From: Linepithema humile
Taxonomy: Eukaryota > Arthropoda > Insecta > Hymenoptera > Formicidae
Reading direction: 5' to 3'
Length of the DNA: 64,000 nucleotides
Assembly: GCF_040581485.1 (NCBI RefSeq)
Contig: NC_090131.1
Span: 12,571,501-12,635,500 of the forward strand
Positions 43,788-54,497 of this stretch are shown here, piece by piece. Numbering within the stretch: the first letter of the stretch is position 1; the number at the start of each line of letters is the position of its first letter. The notes under the pieces are model-generated. The model searched no databases. It was not told where the DNA came from and was given only the letters and a program-made list of their open reading frames with translations. The position numbers and the translations under genes were made by a program.

Positions 43788-44765
43788 TACATTATATGCT
43801 CGATATTATCTATATTCATATCAAAATATCTTTCTAAGAAATTGACATCATTTTGTATACTCTTTTTACAATAAATGTATATGATATATGCCATATTTTT
43901 TATTTCTAAAGCATAAAATATAAAAATATTTTTATTTTTTTGTGTCTATCATTTGTAAAAAAATCTTGATAAAAGAAACAACATTAATTTTGCGACTTGC
44001 AATAATCTGTTTCATTATATGCTTTTTTTAAATACTTACAATTAGCCTTATTTTATGTGATTAACTTGGTATTTAAAATACATATCAAAATCGAAAATGT
44101 ATTTATATTACAGTAGAAAAGAAACATTCTTGTCTTACAACAGAAAGAAATGGCAAAATATAATATTGTCTAAAGTACAGTCTAATAAAAACTGTTAAAA
44201 TTGAACATTTTATAAAACCACTGTGATTCATAAAAAAACAGAACTATTATTTCAAAAATATAGACATATTTCGACTGTGTGTTTTAAACTGCACTACACA
44301 TTCAAAATTTACAGAATAAATTTATTTCTGCAAAGTTGTGTATAATATCAGTGGAAAAGTGATTTATTTGTTATTACATATACATGATATTTTACCATTC
44401 CTTTCTGGTGTAAGATTACAATGTTTTTTTTCTACTAAACTAGAAATTAATTTTATATTTTGATGTGTATTTTAGATACCAAGGTAAACGCATAAAATGA
44501 GGCTAGTTGTAAGTATTTAAAAGAAGTATATATTGAAACAGAATATTGCAAGTCACAAAATTAATGTTTTTTTTATCAAGATTTTTTTACAAATGATACA
44601 TACAAGAAACTAAAAATACCTTTATATTTCATGCTTTATAAATAAGTTATATGACATATACATTTATTATAAAAATATATACAATATACAAAATGATATT
44701 ATCTTTTTACATAGATACTTTGATGTGAATATACATAATATGGAGCACATAATATACATAATATA
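43788..44765. mobile_element. Long inverted-repeat element, about 380-bp arms
   Basis: The left arm (about 43788-44170) and right arm (about 44385-44765) are imperfect reverse complements: for example ATCATTTGTAAAAAAATCTT at 43949 pairs with its complement near 44580-44600. They lie around a loop of about 215 bp. No coding capacity. It is a foldback or MITE-like element; its ends and target duplication were not resolved. Confidence 0.75.
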
Positions 44766-45108
44766 TACACATAAAGCACATAAATAAAAGTATTTTGTAG
44801 AAATTAGAATATGAATGTATGTAACTAAATAATATAAATGTTTGCAAAAATGTTGCAAAATTTATGTATAATACATACACTTTTTTATCCTTCAGAGTGC
44901 CTTCAACCCATTTTTTTCAGCCGGGTTTCGTAACACATAACACAAACACACACACACACACGCACAACTAACACACACATAACTAACCTAAAAGATTCTG
45001 TATATGACAGATAGCACTGAGAACTGTATAGCGCCTCTATCCCAAAATCCCGGAACTAATCTATAGCTCTTTTTTACCTTATTTTTTCTATATTGCACAC
45101 ATGCTTTA
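44766..45108. other. AT-rich spacer with short (CA)n
   Basis: No gene. (CA)n of about 25 bp lies near 44940-44965. It ends in TTA (45106-45108), the target duplication of the Harbinger copy. Confidence 0.5.
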
Positions 45109-46257
45109 AGGTGCAATTTCACGTAGCGTCAAAACGCTAGCGGCTCTCCCCACTCTGGCGCTTTTGGTCGATGCGTCGTTTTGCCGCTTGAAGTTCGGAA
45201 AAGCCCAACTCGAGCGAAAAATAGACGTGTTTGAATTGGTTTGAATGTTGTATCAATTGTATCAACAAAAAATGAGTTTCAACGACAACGACAGTGAACA
45301 TTGGAACACATACTTGAATTGTTACATGTTTTCTATCGATAGCACCAATGCAGTGAATAAAATTGGACAATTCTTCAAAATTATTTGCAATTTCGAGCCA
45401 GTCTCCTTCCGACAATACTGATGATAAAACCAAAGGACACAAATTGCTCCAAATTGCTTCGCATGTCTCTCGAATAATATTACAAACTGTTGTTACCCCA
45501 ACTAGATACTGGTATGACATTGACGTCATTGAATCGCCAGAAGCAAGATATCTAGAACATTGCAAAGATACAAAGATATATAATATTTAAACAATATCGA
45601 AGCAGTGAACAAGTTTCTTGTATAAAATTTGCAATTTTAACATTTACAAACCTTAATGTTATTATCAAACGTTCTTTCGGTTGTATAGGCTCTCGAATAA
45701 CATTTTCTTTTATCAATAGCGGTCCAACAATAGATAACAATTCCTCAAATTGTGTTGCGGACATTCGGAAATAATTGTGGAATCGTACTCCATTCTCTAT
45801 GGTCAGTTTAGGAATTGACACATAATAAAAACTGTGCTCTGGACGATCCTTTAGATATGGTGCTACCCAGTATTGATTCTTCCTGTACGGTCTCTTTTCA
45901 TTTTTTTGCAATTTTCGCATAATTGCACACAACACCAGTATTCGTCGTTTCTTAATCTCTTTAGCTATTACTGATGGCAATGTATTTTGTAATGTTGTCG
46001 ATAAAATACTGTTCGGACAGTTTAAACGCACTTTGACACGCATCCTAATTGTCAGTTTCATACACGAATTTAAATCTATAGAAAAAATTTAAAAAATACA
46101 GAAAATATAAATCCACAGCGACTAGCGATTTGTCGCTCCATGAAAAAGTAGCGGGCGTTTAGCGGCTGGCGTTTTATCGGCAGCTTACTATTGAGAGGAA
46201 ATGTATCACAGAGTGGGGGTAGCCGCTAGCTTTTTGACGCTACGTGAAATTGCACCT
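45109..46257 (-). mobile_element. PIF/Harbinger transposon, internally deleted, TSD TTA
   Basis: The terminal inverted repeats AGGTGCAATTTCACGTAGCG (left) and its complement (right end, 46238-46257) continue imperfectly to about 35 bp, and TTA flanks both ends (45106-45108, 46258-46260). TIRs with a TTA duplication are the mark of PIF/Harbinger. At 1149 bp it is far shorter than an autonomous copy. Confidence 0.9.
45137..46061 (-). pseudogene. Harbinger transposase, truncated
   Basis: Two exons on the minus strand (46061-45652 and 45551-45137) with a 100-bp intron (donor AAG|GTTTGT, acceptor TTCTAG|A) that keeps the frame (T-L-R|Y-L-A-S-G). The product shows the helix-turn-helix-like N region, RYLASGDS, then HCIGAID with the first catalytic Asp. 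After about 20 further residues the frame departs from the family and ends. The segments with the second Asp and the Glu are deleted, and the usual GKH after AID reads RKH. The companion Myb-like gene of Harbinger elements is absent. It is a non-autonomous, decayed copy. Confidence 0.8.
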
Positions 46258-46270
46258 TTACATAAATCTG

Positions 46271-46557
46271 AAAAAGGGTGGCGTTTTGAAAATAAGTTTC
46301 TAAGCTCTATTTTTTTGGTTTTCCATTATTGTTTCATACGCTCTTCTTCGGCACATGGTTTTGTTTTGCAGATTGAAGCAGTATAATGTTGATATAAAAG
46401 ATATAATTCTTTGAGGTGACATTGTCGGTAAATTTTCAAAAATTTTTTTTATTTTTTGGTTTAAATTTGACCAACTGCCAGAAGATTAGCATATGTACTT
46501 TATTTACACCAAAGGATTTGTAATTCTATTAAAGCAATAAAAAACGCCACCCTTTTT
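46271..46557. mobile_element. Small TIR element, 17-bp termini
   Basis: AAAAAGGGTGGCGTTTT at 46271-46287 faces its exact reverse complement at 46541-46557. 287 bp with no gene. The adjacent minus-strand frame at 46593-46694 suggests it could instead be one end of a larger element. Confidence 0.6.
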
Positions 46558-46592
46558 AGAAAATTGAAGTTTCGGTCGGTAACAATATGACT

Positions 46593-46694
46593 TCAGCATC
46601 CTCTTAATCTAGACACTTTATCTTCCAGTTCCGTCAAGCGGTCGGAAGACGAAGATCTTTTCCTTTTCCTTGATTTGTGAGACGACTTACCCAT
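46593..46694 (-). CDS. Short Ser/Arg/Lys-rich ORF (33 aa)
   Basis: The minus-strand ATG at 46694 begins a small basic peptide with SSHKSRKRKR followed by SSSSDR and a short heptad-like stretch, ending TGA at 46595. N-terminal stretches of this style open some transposon proteins. It may be the broken first exon of one. It overlaps the presumed left end of the P-like element. A chance frame is possible. Confidence 0.25.
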   Translation of the reverse strand: MGKSSHKSRKRKRSSSSDRLTELEDKVSRLRGC

Positions 46695-46865
46695 TTTTAG
46701 CAATCTATAAACCTAAAAAAAAACCTGAAAAAACTGCGCTCGAAAAACGTAAAACGTGTTGAGGTAACGCGCAACAGAAAAATAATGACATATTGAGTGC
46801 AGATAGGCGCGCCTCAGGAGGGAGAGCGGCGCCAAAAATTAAAATTTTTTAGACGTTAAAAACTG

Positions 46866-48384
46866 TTGACAATAACGCAGCGGAACGCTACTACAAGTAT
46901 CCATCCGGACGAGACTAAGCATAATTTAGATTATTGTAATGGTGAAATAGTAGGTTATGTGAATTATGGTAGCAATATTGAATGCGATGCTAGTGCAATT
47001 GCAAGAGAAGCATTGGTTTTTTGTGTTGTGTGCATAAATCAAGGTTGGAAATTGCCCATTGCTTTTTATTTAATAAATGGAATAACTATGGTACAAAAGC
47101 GTAACTTGACTGAACAATGTTTACATGCACTTCAAGACTCTGGCATGCTAATTGTATCCCTTACGTGTGATGGTTTGTCTTGAACTTAAGTATGCTTCAA
47201 AGTCTTGAATGCAATTTTAACAGTAATGCGAACTGTTTTCAGAGTTGGTTTAAACATCCAGCTAGTGACACCAATGTTCATGTATTTTTGGATCCAAGCC
47301 ATATGATCAAACTTGTTCGAAATACTCTTGGTCGTACCAAACAACTTGTAGATGATGATGGAAACAGAATAAAATGGGAGCATTTTGAGGAATTGCATAA
47401 ATTGCAAGAAAACGAGGAATTACATTTAGGTAATAAGCTTCGAAGTAAGCACTTAGAGTATTATAAAAATAAAATAAAGGTGAAATTAGCAACACAGTTA
47501 TTAAGTGCTTCTGTTGCAAATGCTTTTTAGTTATGTCAAAATACGCTTATGTTACCTCATTTTCAAGATTGTTCAGCAACAATTACATTTACATCTATGT
47601 TCAATGATTTATTTGACATTTTTAACTCAAAGAATTAAAAGCAACATAATTTTAAGAAACCAATAAGTAAAGAAAATTACTGTCAAATTAATAAGAAGCT
47701 GGAAGAATGTGCACAATACATAAAATCATTGTTTCTTGTCGAAAAATCTCAAAGCGTACTCAATTCTAAAATTAAAACAGGTTTTCTTGGCTTTCTTATA
47801 AATATCCAAAGTATGCTGCATATGTATAAGTTTCTTTGTGTTAACAATGATTTTTTAAAGTACATTCCAATGTATAAAATCAGTCAGGATCACTTGGAGT
47901 TAATTTTCGGTAGTATACGGTCTCATGGTGGGCACAATAACAATCCCACAGTAAAACAGTTCAAATCTGCTATAAAAAAATTAATTATACACACAGAAAT
48001 AAAATCAGACAATACCAGTAATTGTATTCCTTTGGAAGACATTTCCATTCTAAATGTATCTTCAGCAAACAATTCTATTGACATCATAATGCAACAACTA
48101 GTGAAAATTCAACAAGAAAATGGCTCCATATGTTAGATACAGCAGATACTCATGATCATGATTATTGTTTACCATTTCCATGGACAACAGAATATAAAAA
48201 CAAAGTCATTATGTATATAGCAGGATATGTAGTAAGAAAACTTATGAAAACTTTGCATTGTACTGAATGTGTCAATGCATTAAGAGGACCAAATACATGT
48301 GCAAATAATAATTTAATAAATATAAAAAATAGAGGGTTTTTTATTGTGCCCATCAAAGAATCTTGTATATATGTAAGCAAGTAG
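46866..48384 (+). pseudogene. P-element/THAP9-type transposase remnant
   Basis: Four open stretches (46866-47183, 47180-47530, 47729-48136, 48130-48384) need at least two frameshifts and a stop (47528) to follow the family. Seen in order: the N-D-Y-G-like catalytic start with GYVNYGSNI and ALVFCVV...W-K-L-P-I, SLTCDG, FLDPSHMIKLVRNTL, IKWEHFEELHKLQ and NKL..KHLEYYKNKIKVKLA, then the C-terminal FGSIRSHGGHNNNPTVKQF. This pattern is that of P-element transposases (and the domesticated THAP9), which use GTP and an RNase H-like core. The N-terminal THAP zinc finger is missing. It is clearly inactive. Confidence 0.82.
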
Positions 48385-48467
48385 AAGGTGCAATACGCGG
48401 TTATTTGCATACAGAGAAAAATTTCAGTAACTTCAACACAAATATTTTTGTACTTAAGAGGATGCTG

Positions 48468-49420
48468 GAGTGCCTGACGAACTCCGACGCGAAAGTGCCA
48501 TCATTTCGATGGAACTAAAAATAAGAGTGATATTATCGGCATAAGTCCGTGTGCCGTATTTGTTTGTGTAGTGGTAACACACTACACTGACGTGTGGTCT
48601 GTGTCTGTGTATGGTATCGTCGGATGTTTTGTAAACAACGCTCGCGCTTCTTTTCTCGGCCGTAATTCCGTCGCAAGGCTACAATATGTACGAGACGAAA
48701 CAGACATATACGAGTCAAAAATGAATTTGAAATATGAGAAAATAATATTTAAAAAATATATATATAGTACTATCAAGAGACACGATAGTGTCTCGCGCCA
48801 AGTTCACGCGCAGCGCAAGACCGACCGTGTATCTTTACGCGAGACGAAAGGTTCAGATGAGCCGAGATTATCGGATCTCAATAACGGCTGGGCCGATTCA
48901 GTTGGTAATAGGTTTAATCGAAAGCGCATACCCAAATTACATAAGAAAAATATGCTTGTTTTTGCTCTGTGTGCTTTATAAATCAAGATATATGCATCCA
49001 AAGTCGAGAAATCTAAAAAATCATTATTTTTCTCGGATGTCACGCTAAAATGTAACGCATGTCTTATTGGTCAGCGTCGTCAGCACGCAACCAATCAGAA
49101 CGCACTCAACTAATGCGTTCAGATTTCTTTTTCTAAAAGACGTCTTTCCTTTTCTATTTCTAATATGGCAGCGCTCAGACCTGTCAGCTCGCAGCTTTGA
49201 TGATATTAATTAACGTTGATATAATTAATATCGGTCGTAAAATGTATATATAACGTGTTGTGGAGACGAATAAAGATAGTGTATATAAAAAATAATAGTA
49301 TTCTTCATAAAAAAAATTTTTTTCGATCTTAAAGTGCAGAAGTGTACACTCTCAGTATTCTGTAGTTAGTTAGTGGACAGACAGAACAGAAAGTGTACTT
49401 TGTGCAGATGGTGGAATCTG
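48468..49420. other. No recognised gene; mixed sequence
   Basis: A moderately GC-rich stretch (48540-49060) carries a 136-codon frame at 48571-48981 with no recognisable domain. ACCAATCAGAACGCA near 49085 and ATTGGTCAG near 49065 form a short inverted pair. Nothing else is supported. Confidence 0.4.
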
Positions 49421-49485
49421 CAAGTATGTAAGCAGGTATGTAAACAGGTATGTAAGCAGGTATGTAATCAGGTATGTAATAAAAC
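49421..49485. repeat. 12-bp minisatellite
   Basis: About five units of CAGGTATGTAAG (variants with A or T at one site). Confidence 0.85.
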
Positions 49486-49629
49486 TAATAATATATTTAT
49501 TTATGTCTTTGTCTGAGCGCTGTCACAAGTAAAAAAAAAACTGTCGTATATATATTATTAAAAAAAAAGAAATATCTATAAAAAAATTACTTTTTTTAAA
49601 AAAAGGTAAAAAAAAAGGCGCCAAGTACA

Positions 49630-49805
49630 CGTTCTTGTCACAACTAAAACAAAACAGTATTGTTTTACTTTTCAAAAAAATTGTCGTATATATTAAACCT
49701 TTCAAAAAAACCTGTTGTATATATTAAAATTTTCAAAAAAAGCTATCCTATATACTTCTTACAAAAAAATATGATATCAAGAAATGGCACCAAGTGGGAC
49801 TAAAG
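49630..49805 (+). repeat. Dispersed AT-rich repeat ending GGCACCAAGTGGGACTAAA (copy 2)
   Basis: Matches 2845-3055 in the same orientation, including the end motif and the preceding ACAAAAAAATATGATATCA. 49806-49944 is plain AT-rich DNA. Confidence 0.75.
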
Positions 49806-49944
49806 AACTATGAAAAAACTTGTACACTATTTCTATAAAACTCTTCTATAAAACTCTTATACATAAAGCTGTCGTATATATAATTAATTATATTATATAC
49901 TATATTTTATCATATTTTACATATATAAATTTTACTGAAGAAAA

Positions 49945-50245
49945 ACTCTGTCATGCTTTCCTTATTTGAATTTTTGTGTAATGAATACAAAATAAATAAA
50001 TAATTAATTAATTAATATATACATATACACATATAATTATCTTTATTTTGCATTTTATACGATGACTGAAATAATGAGTATATATTATTTCAATCATTGT
50101 ACAAAATACAAAATAAAGATAAGTATGTATTCAATACATGTGTATATGTATATATTAATTGATTCATTAAATTATTTATTTTGTATTTATTACATAAGAA
50201 TAAAAATAAGGAAAGCATATGACATTTTTCTCCAGTTCAATATAT
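49945..50245. mobile_element. Inverted-repeat element, about 130-160-bp arms
   Basis: ATGCTTTCCTTATTT at about 49955 pairs with AAATAAGGAAAGCAT near 50205, and the arms continue through ATATACATATACACAT to a centre near 50078. AT-rich and non-coding. Confidence 0.7.
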
Positions 50246-50399
50246 AGTAATATATATATATATATATTTCAAATAAAATATTTTACCATTATTTATTAGA
50301 CCTTTTGCATATGCCTATTTTGCCTTGTACATTATATCATGGCCTTGCAATAAAATTTTGGTTGAGGAAAGAAGTGCGAAAGTCGTTCAAATCCTCCGA

Positions 50400-51320
50400 T
50401 AACGTATATACAGATCAGAAATGCACACTCGAGCTCCGTGCAACAGAGCAACATGAAGAGAAGGACCCCCACCATGCGGGCACCACACAAGCGAGAATCG
50501 CGTCCGTGTGCGCTCGGCGGTTTGGTGGTATAGACAGCAGCTTACGATACATGCTAAGAAGCAAGCGTTTCTAATCAAGTAAGGCGAGTCGCTAGAATAT
50601 TATATCTCGTCTTCGAGACCTGTTTTTTGCAACTTTTTTTCCGTATTTCTTTCTAACAATGCATAAATGATAATTAGATCATTCTTTTTGCTAAAAAATA
50701 TTTAATATTTATTAAAAATATTTACATATGTTAAATTAATAACTTTAGAAAGAAATACTGATTTGTTATTGTCAATAGAAAAATAAAAAATAATTACAAT
50801 TTTGCAAAAAAATGTAAGTGTTTAACAAATAAGTGTTTTACAAATGTAAATGTTTAAAAAATATAATTTTATATTTATAAATAATATTCGTGTATGTTAA
50901 ACACTTACATTTTTTTGCAAAATTGTAATTATTTTTTATTTTTCTATTAACAATAACAAATCAGTATTTCTTTCTAAAGTTATTAATTTAACATGTTAAT
51001 ATTTTTAATAAATATTAAATATTTTTTAGCAAAAAAAATTATGTAATCATTTGTGCACTGTTAGAAAGAAATACGGAAAAAGAGTTGCAAAAAGCAGGTC
51101 TCAAAGATGGGATATAATATTCTAGCGACTCGCCTTACTCGATTAGAAACGCTTCTTAGCATTTCTCGTAGCTGTGTCGTACGACCAAATGCGCCGAGCG
51201 CACACAAATGCGTGACGTTAGCGATTCTTGCTTGTGTGATGTCCGCATGGTGGAGGCCCTATCCCTCATGTAGTTCTGTTGTACGGAGCTCGAGTTGATA
51301 TCTCTGATACAGATCAGTCA
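50400..51320. mobile_element. Large foldback element, about 420-bp arms
   Basis: The left arm (about 50400-50825) and right arm (about 50885-51320) are imperfect reverse complements over their whole length: AGGCGAGTCGCTAGAATATT at 50582 pairs with its complement near 51115, and CTCGAGCTCCGT near 50428 with ACGGAGCTCGAG near 51285. Related to 62500-62985. The frames inside have no domain. Confidence 0.82.
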
Positions 51321-51612
51321 CATCACGTTCTTTGTAATCAATTACAAAAGAAAAATAAATACGTATTTCTCTAATAGCCAGCCCACGTTAAATCGCTTCT
51401 GGCTTTATTAATCGACAATGCCAGCACACGTAAAATCGCCTCTGACATTATTTTTTACAAATTGCCAGCTGATGTTAGATTGGCTTTATTAATATTAATA
51501 TTTTAAGTCAGAGGATATTAAAAACAGAAAATATAGAATAGGCCCCATCCGCCGCCCATTCTCGTGAGACGCAACCATTATTTTTATTCTTCGTCTCTCC
51601 GATTTTGCACAC
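51321..51612. repeat. Degenerate GCCAGC-type short repeats
   Basis: Three imperfect blocks of GCCAGC..ACGTTAAATCGCTTCTGGC type at about 51378-51490. No gene. Confidence 0.45.
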
Positions 51613-52189
51613 CAACTCACAGTGGGCTAGGGTATCGAAAAAAGTGGCCATAATTTGAAACTTAATTATTGTTGCCAAAAATTATATTCAGTAATTTTTT
51701 GGCTCGATGATCACGAATATGAAGTCAGATATACAAAATTTAAAATGGCGAATTCAATATGGCGGACCAAATTACAAAAAATAGTCGTATTTTAATATTA
51801 ACTCGTTTTTATGAGTTTTTGGGGTTGCAGAACACAAATTTAAGGTTCAAAATTACAAAATTGAAAATGGTGTATCAAACATTATTAACCAAGGTGCAAA
51901 AAATAATTGTATTTTAAATCGCTTTCTATTTATTTGTTTCTGCCGATCGGGTTTCAATATAGCACATCTAAAATTCAATAATTTATCCGAATTGCATACC
52001 AATTCATTTATAGTCCTTCTTCATACTAATTATAATGATTTTAAGATAAAAAATTATACATTTCTTGATAGATACAATATGCTTTATTTTATTGAATTCA
52101 AATGAAAAGACATATCGTTACGCCTGTGATTAGTCTACAAAATTGTAGTTACCAGAGTTTACCACGTGGAGGTAACAGTGCGATTTAAA

Positions 52190-52335
52190 ACTCCTTTGGG
52201 GTGCTTTTTGGAATGAGTCCCCTTGCCTCTCACTTTTTGGGGTGCTTGATTATAGTGAGTCCCCTTGCCTCTCACTCTTTGAGGTGCTTGATTATAGTGA
52301 GTCCCTTTACCTCTCACTTTTGTTAGGATATTTGA
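52190..52335. repeat. About 44-bp tandem repeat in the Transib 3' region
   Basis: Three to four imperfect units of GGGGTGCTTGATTATAGTGA plus GTCCCCTTGCCTCTCAC. Immediately downstream of the transposase stop codon on the minus strand. Confidence 0.8.
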
Positions 52336-52364
52336 TTATCAAGAGTTCCCTTGTCTCTCATTAA

Positions 52365-54497
52365 TTATTCTTCGTCAGATAATTCTGTTTCATTCAAAAA
52401 ATATACAACTTCAGAAAATCCGTTATCTTCACTTTCATTATTATTATCTGTAGAAGCACTAATATTTGGTTCTTTTTGAGGAATTTCAAAGAGTTCAACT
52501 ACATTAGGCGGAAATGGCAGATAATTTTGTTTTTTAATCCGTTTGTCAAGATGGATACTTGAAATAACTACATCAGAGGAGCCCATCGCTCTAAGAAAAA
52601 CATCTTCCAAATTTGCTTGGCGATTATGTTTTCTAGCATGACGTAGTCTGAAATTTTTATAATCCTTATTCCGAGCTTCTGATGCCTCTTCCCCAAGTGT
52701 TCCAACTGGTAAAACACTCATAGATATTATTTGACTTCCATGAATTAAAATTTTATGTATGGTAGATGGCATAGGGTACCAAGGATAACAACTATTATAA
52801 AGCTTAGCTGTGGAAGTACATAATTTCTTAAAACGTTGTTCATTAATTGGAAGATGACAAGACAAAGCAATTAAAATTGTTTTAAAATTTGAAATTAATT
52901 GCCGATTGAGTCCTATATAATCAGCAAAAAGATCAGTATTACTAAAAGCTCGACGAGCTGTGTTGCCATCATTACTAGTCCCACTTCCTCCCCATTTGGG
53001 TTTGTCGACTTTAAGTCCAAACTTTTCCCACATAACTGCTTGTATTATTTTTTTTCTTTCAGCAAATTTTTTTTTATTTTCTTCGGATCTTACTTGCCAT
53101 TGCTTAAAAGTTATTCTATAAGAAATATGCAAGCAACATTCAAAAAATTGAATCCAAGCATGTAAAGGACTAATTCCGTACTGCAAGGAGTTTGGTTCAG
53201 GCACAAAAGATTCTCGAGTAATATTTTCTAGATTATTAAAATTTTTTGGAGTTGCATGACATATGGGACAAGTTTGCATGGATTTGGTGTTGGTGATAAT
53301 ATTTAAAATTTTGCCATCTATCAATGTTAAAAGTAACGAAAAATGAATCTTGACGTTACATTTTTCTACTAACTCCTCGAAAATCTCCAAACTTTGGATT
53401 TGATTTTCGATATTTTCTTTTTGTTTCAGAATAACTTCAGGTGATTCTTTTACATATTCTATTTTCACCGGGCGACAAAATCTATTCGATTGAGGAGTTC
53501 GATTATTCCATAAAATAACCCCCCCAGTTGAAGTTGATAATCGGAGCGGAATAAGGGTGGTCACAAATAAACTTTCATCGCTTATATTTGCCGACTCTTT
53601 ATATTTTTGTTGATAAGTTGAATGACCGGTACTACCATCAAAACCCCAACTACAAGTTAGCACAGCTTCGATTTCTGTGCAATTATATTGTCGCGCAGTA
53701 TGAACCACTACTTCAGCTTGCAAGTTTAAAATTCTTTTAGCAGTATGGTTAAGAAGATTTTGAAGTTTTACTTCAACTACATTTTCATTTATTAATATTG
53801 TTTCTTTTTCTGGTCTACACAATGCTTTAACATTTCTTACAGCATCATAAGATGGCCAGATATCTGCTCCTGAAGATTTTGATTCCAAACGCATATTTAT
53901 GTATGTATTTTTTGTTATAGAGTTGTCTATGATAAAAGATAATGCTTCCTCAGGAGTTTTCTTGATGATAGAAGGTACTGTAGCAGCTAATATTTTTCGC
54001 ATTTTTGTGGGACGTGTTGGTGTTTTCAAACCTTCACTCAGAATCGCATGTAAATCTTTCTGTCCTGACAGCCTAGCAGCATATTTACCTGCCATCAAAA
54101 TTCTTAATGGATCATGTTGGTATCGAGCACTTATTACAGCAACCTCTCGTCGCTGAGACCGTAAAGATTTTTCAGCGAACAGCTTACTTGGACGACCACG
54201 ATTTGAAGAAGAACACGATTTTTGTGCAATAGTTTCCAGAGCAGGAACTTTAAATATTCCTTTCAACCATTTCGAATTTTTGTTTCTGAATCGATCATTA
54301 TTTCTATTACATGTTGCGTATCTTTCATTTCTTCTTGTCCTGAGAGCCGAAACAGCGCTACTAACACGTTTCAAATCCTCTGACTTTACTTTTGTAATGT
54401 CAAGATTCATTTTGTCAAAAATATATTTAACACCTAAATCCCTGTGATCATCATCAGGAATTTGATTTAGAATTTCCTCTTTTGTAAAAGAAGCCAT
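52365..54497 (-). CDS. Transib transposase (RAG1-like), 710 aa
   Basis: A single exon from ATG 54497 to TAA-type stop at 52365. The open frame extends 10 codons further up but only from GTG, so the ATG is preferred. Family landmarks: GFDGSTGHS (D287), TTLIPLRL, NNRTPQSNRFCRPV, LTLIDGK (D394), the CPICHA zinc pair (C410, C413), YGISPLHAW, WGGSGTSNDGNTARRAF, HKILIHG and EEASEARNK (E607). The D, D and E positions correspond to the RAG1 catalytic triad, and the SEARNK block to the RAG1 ESGNK block. The length is normal for Transib. There is no frameshift or stop. The enzyme would cut by nicking and hairpin formation at its CACAGTG ends. The acidic C-terminal tail (ESEDNGFSE onward) is unassigned. 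The copy could be active. Confidence 0.93.
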   Translation of the reverse strand: MASFTKEEILNQIPDDDHRDLGVKYIFDKMNLDITKVKSEDLKRVSSAVSALRTRRNERYATCNRNNDRFRNKNSKWLKGIFKVPALETIAQKSCSSSNRGRPSKLFAEKSLRSQRREVAVISARYQHDPLRILMAGKYAARLSGQKDLHAILSEGLKTPTRPTKMRKILAATVPSIIKKTPEEALSFIIDNSITKNTYINMRLESKSSGADIWPSYDAVRNVKALCRPEKETILINENVVEVKLQNLLNHTAKRILNLQAEVVVHTARQYNCTEIEAVLTCSWGFDGSTGHSTYQQKYKESANISDESLFVTTLIPLRLSTSTGGVILWNNRTPQSNRFCRPVKIEYVKESPEVILKQKENIENQIQSLEIFEELVEKCNVKIHFSLLLTLIDGKILNIITNTKSMQTCPICHATPKNFNNLENITRESFVPEPNSLQYGISPLHAWIQFFECCLHISYRITFKQWQVRSEENKKKFAERKKIIQAVMWEKFGLKVDKPKWGGSGTSNDGNTARRAFSNTDLFADYIGLNRQLISNFKTILIALSCHLPINEQRFKKLCTSTAKLYNSCYPWYPMPSTIHKILIHGSQIISMSVLPVGTLGEEASEARNKDYKNFRLRHARKHNRQANLEDVFLRAMGSSDVVISSIHLDKRIKKQNYLPFPPNVVELFEIPQKEPNISASTDNNNESEDNGFSEVVYFLNETELSDEE

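Larger units (their letters stand above)
46590..48471 (+). mobile_element. P-element-like transposon, decayed
   Basis: The limits are set by an 18-bp inverted repeat with one mismatch: ACTTCAGCATCCTCTTAA at 46590-46607 and its complement at 48454-48471. It encloses the P-type transposase remnant. No 8-bp target duplication was seen, so the limits are tentative. Confidence 0.5.

Noticed and set aside
48571..48981. 136-codon frame, + strand
   Set aside because: No recognisable domain or splice context; overlaps several equal-length frames on the other strand.
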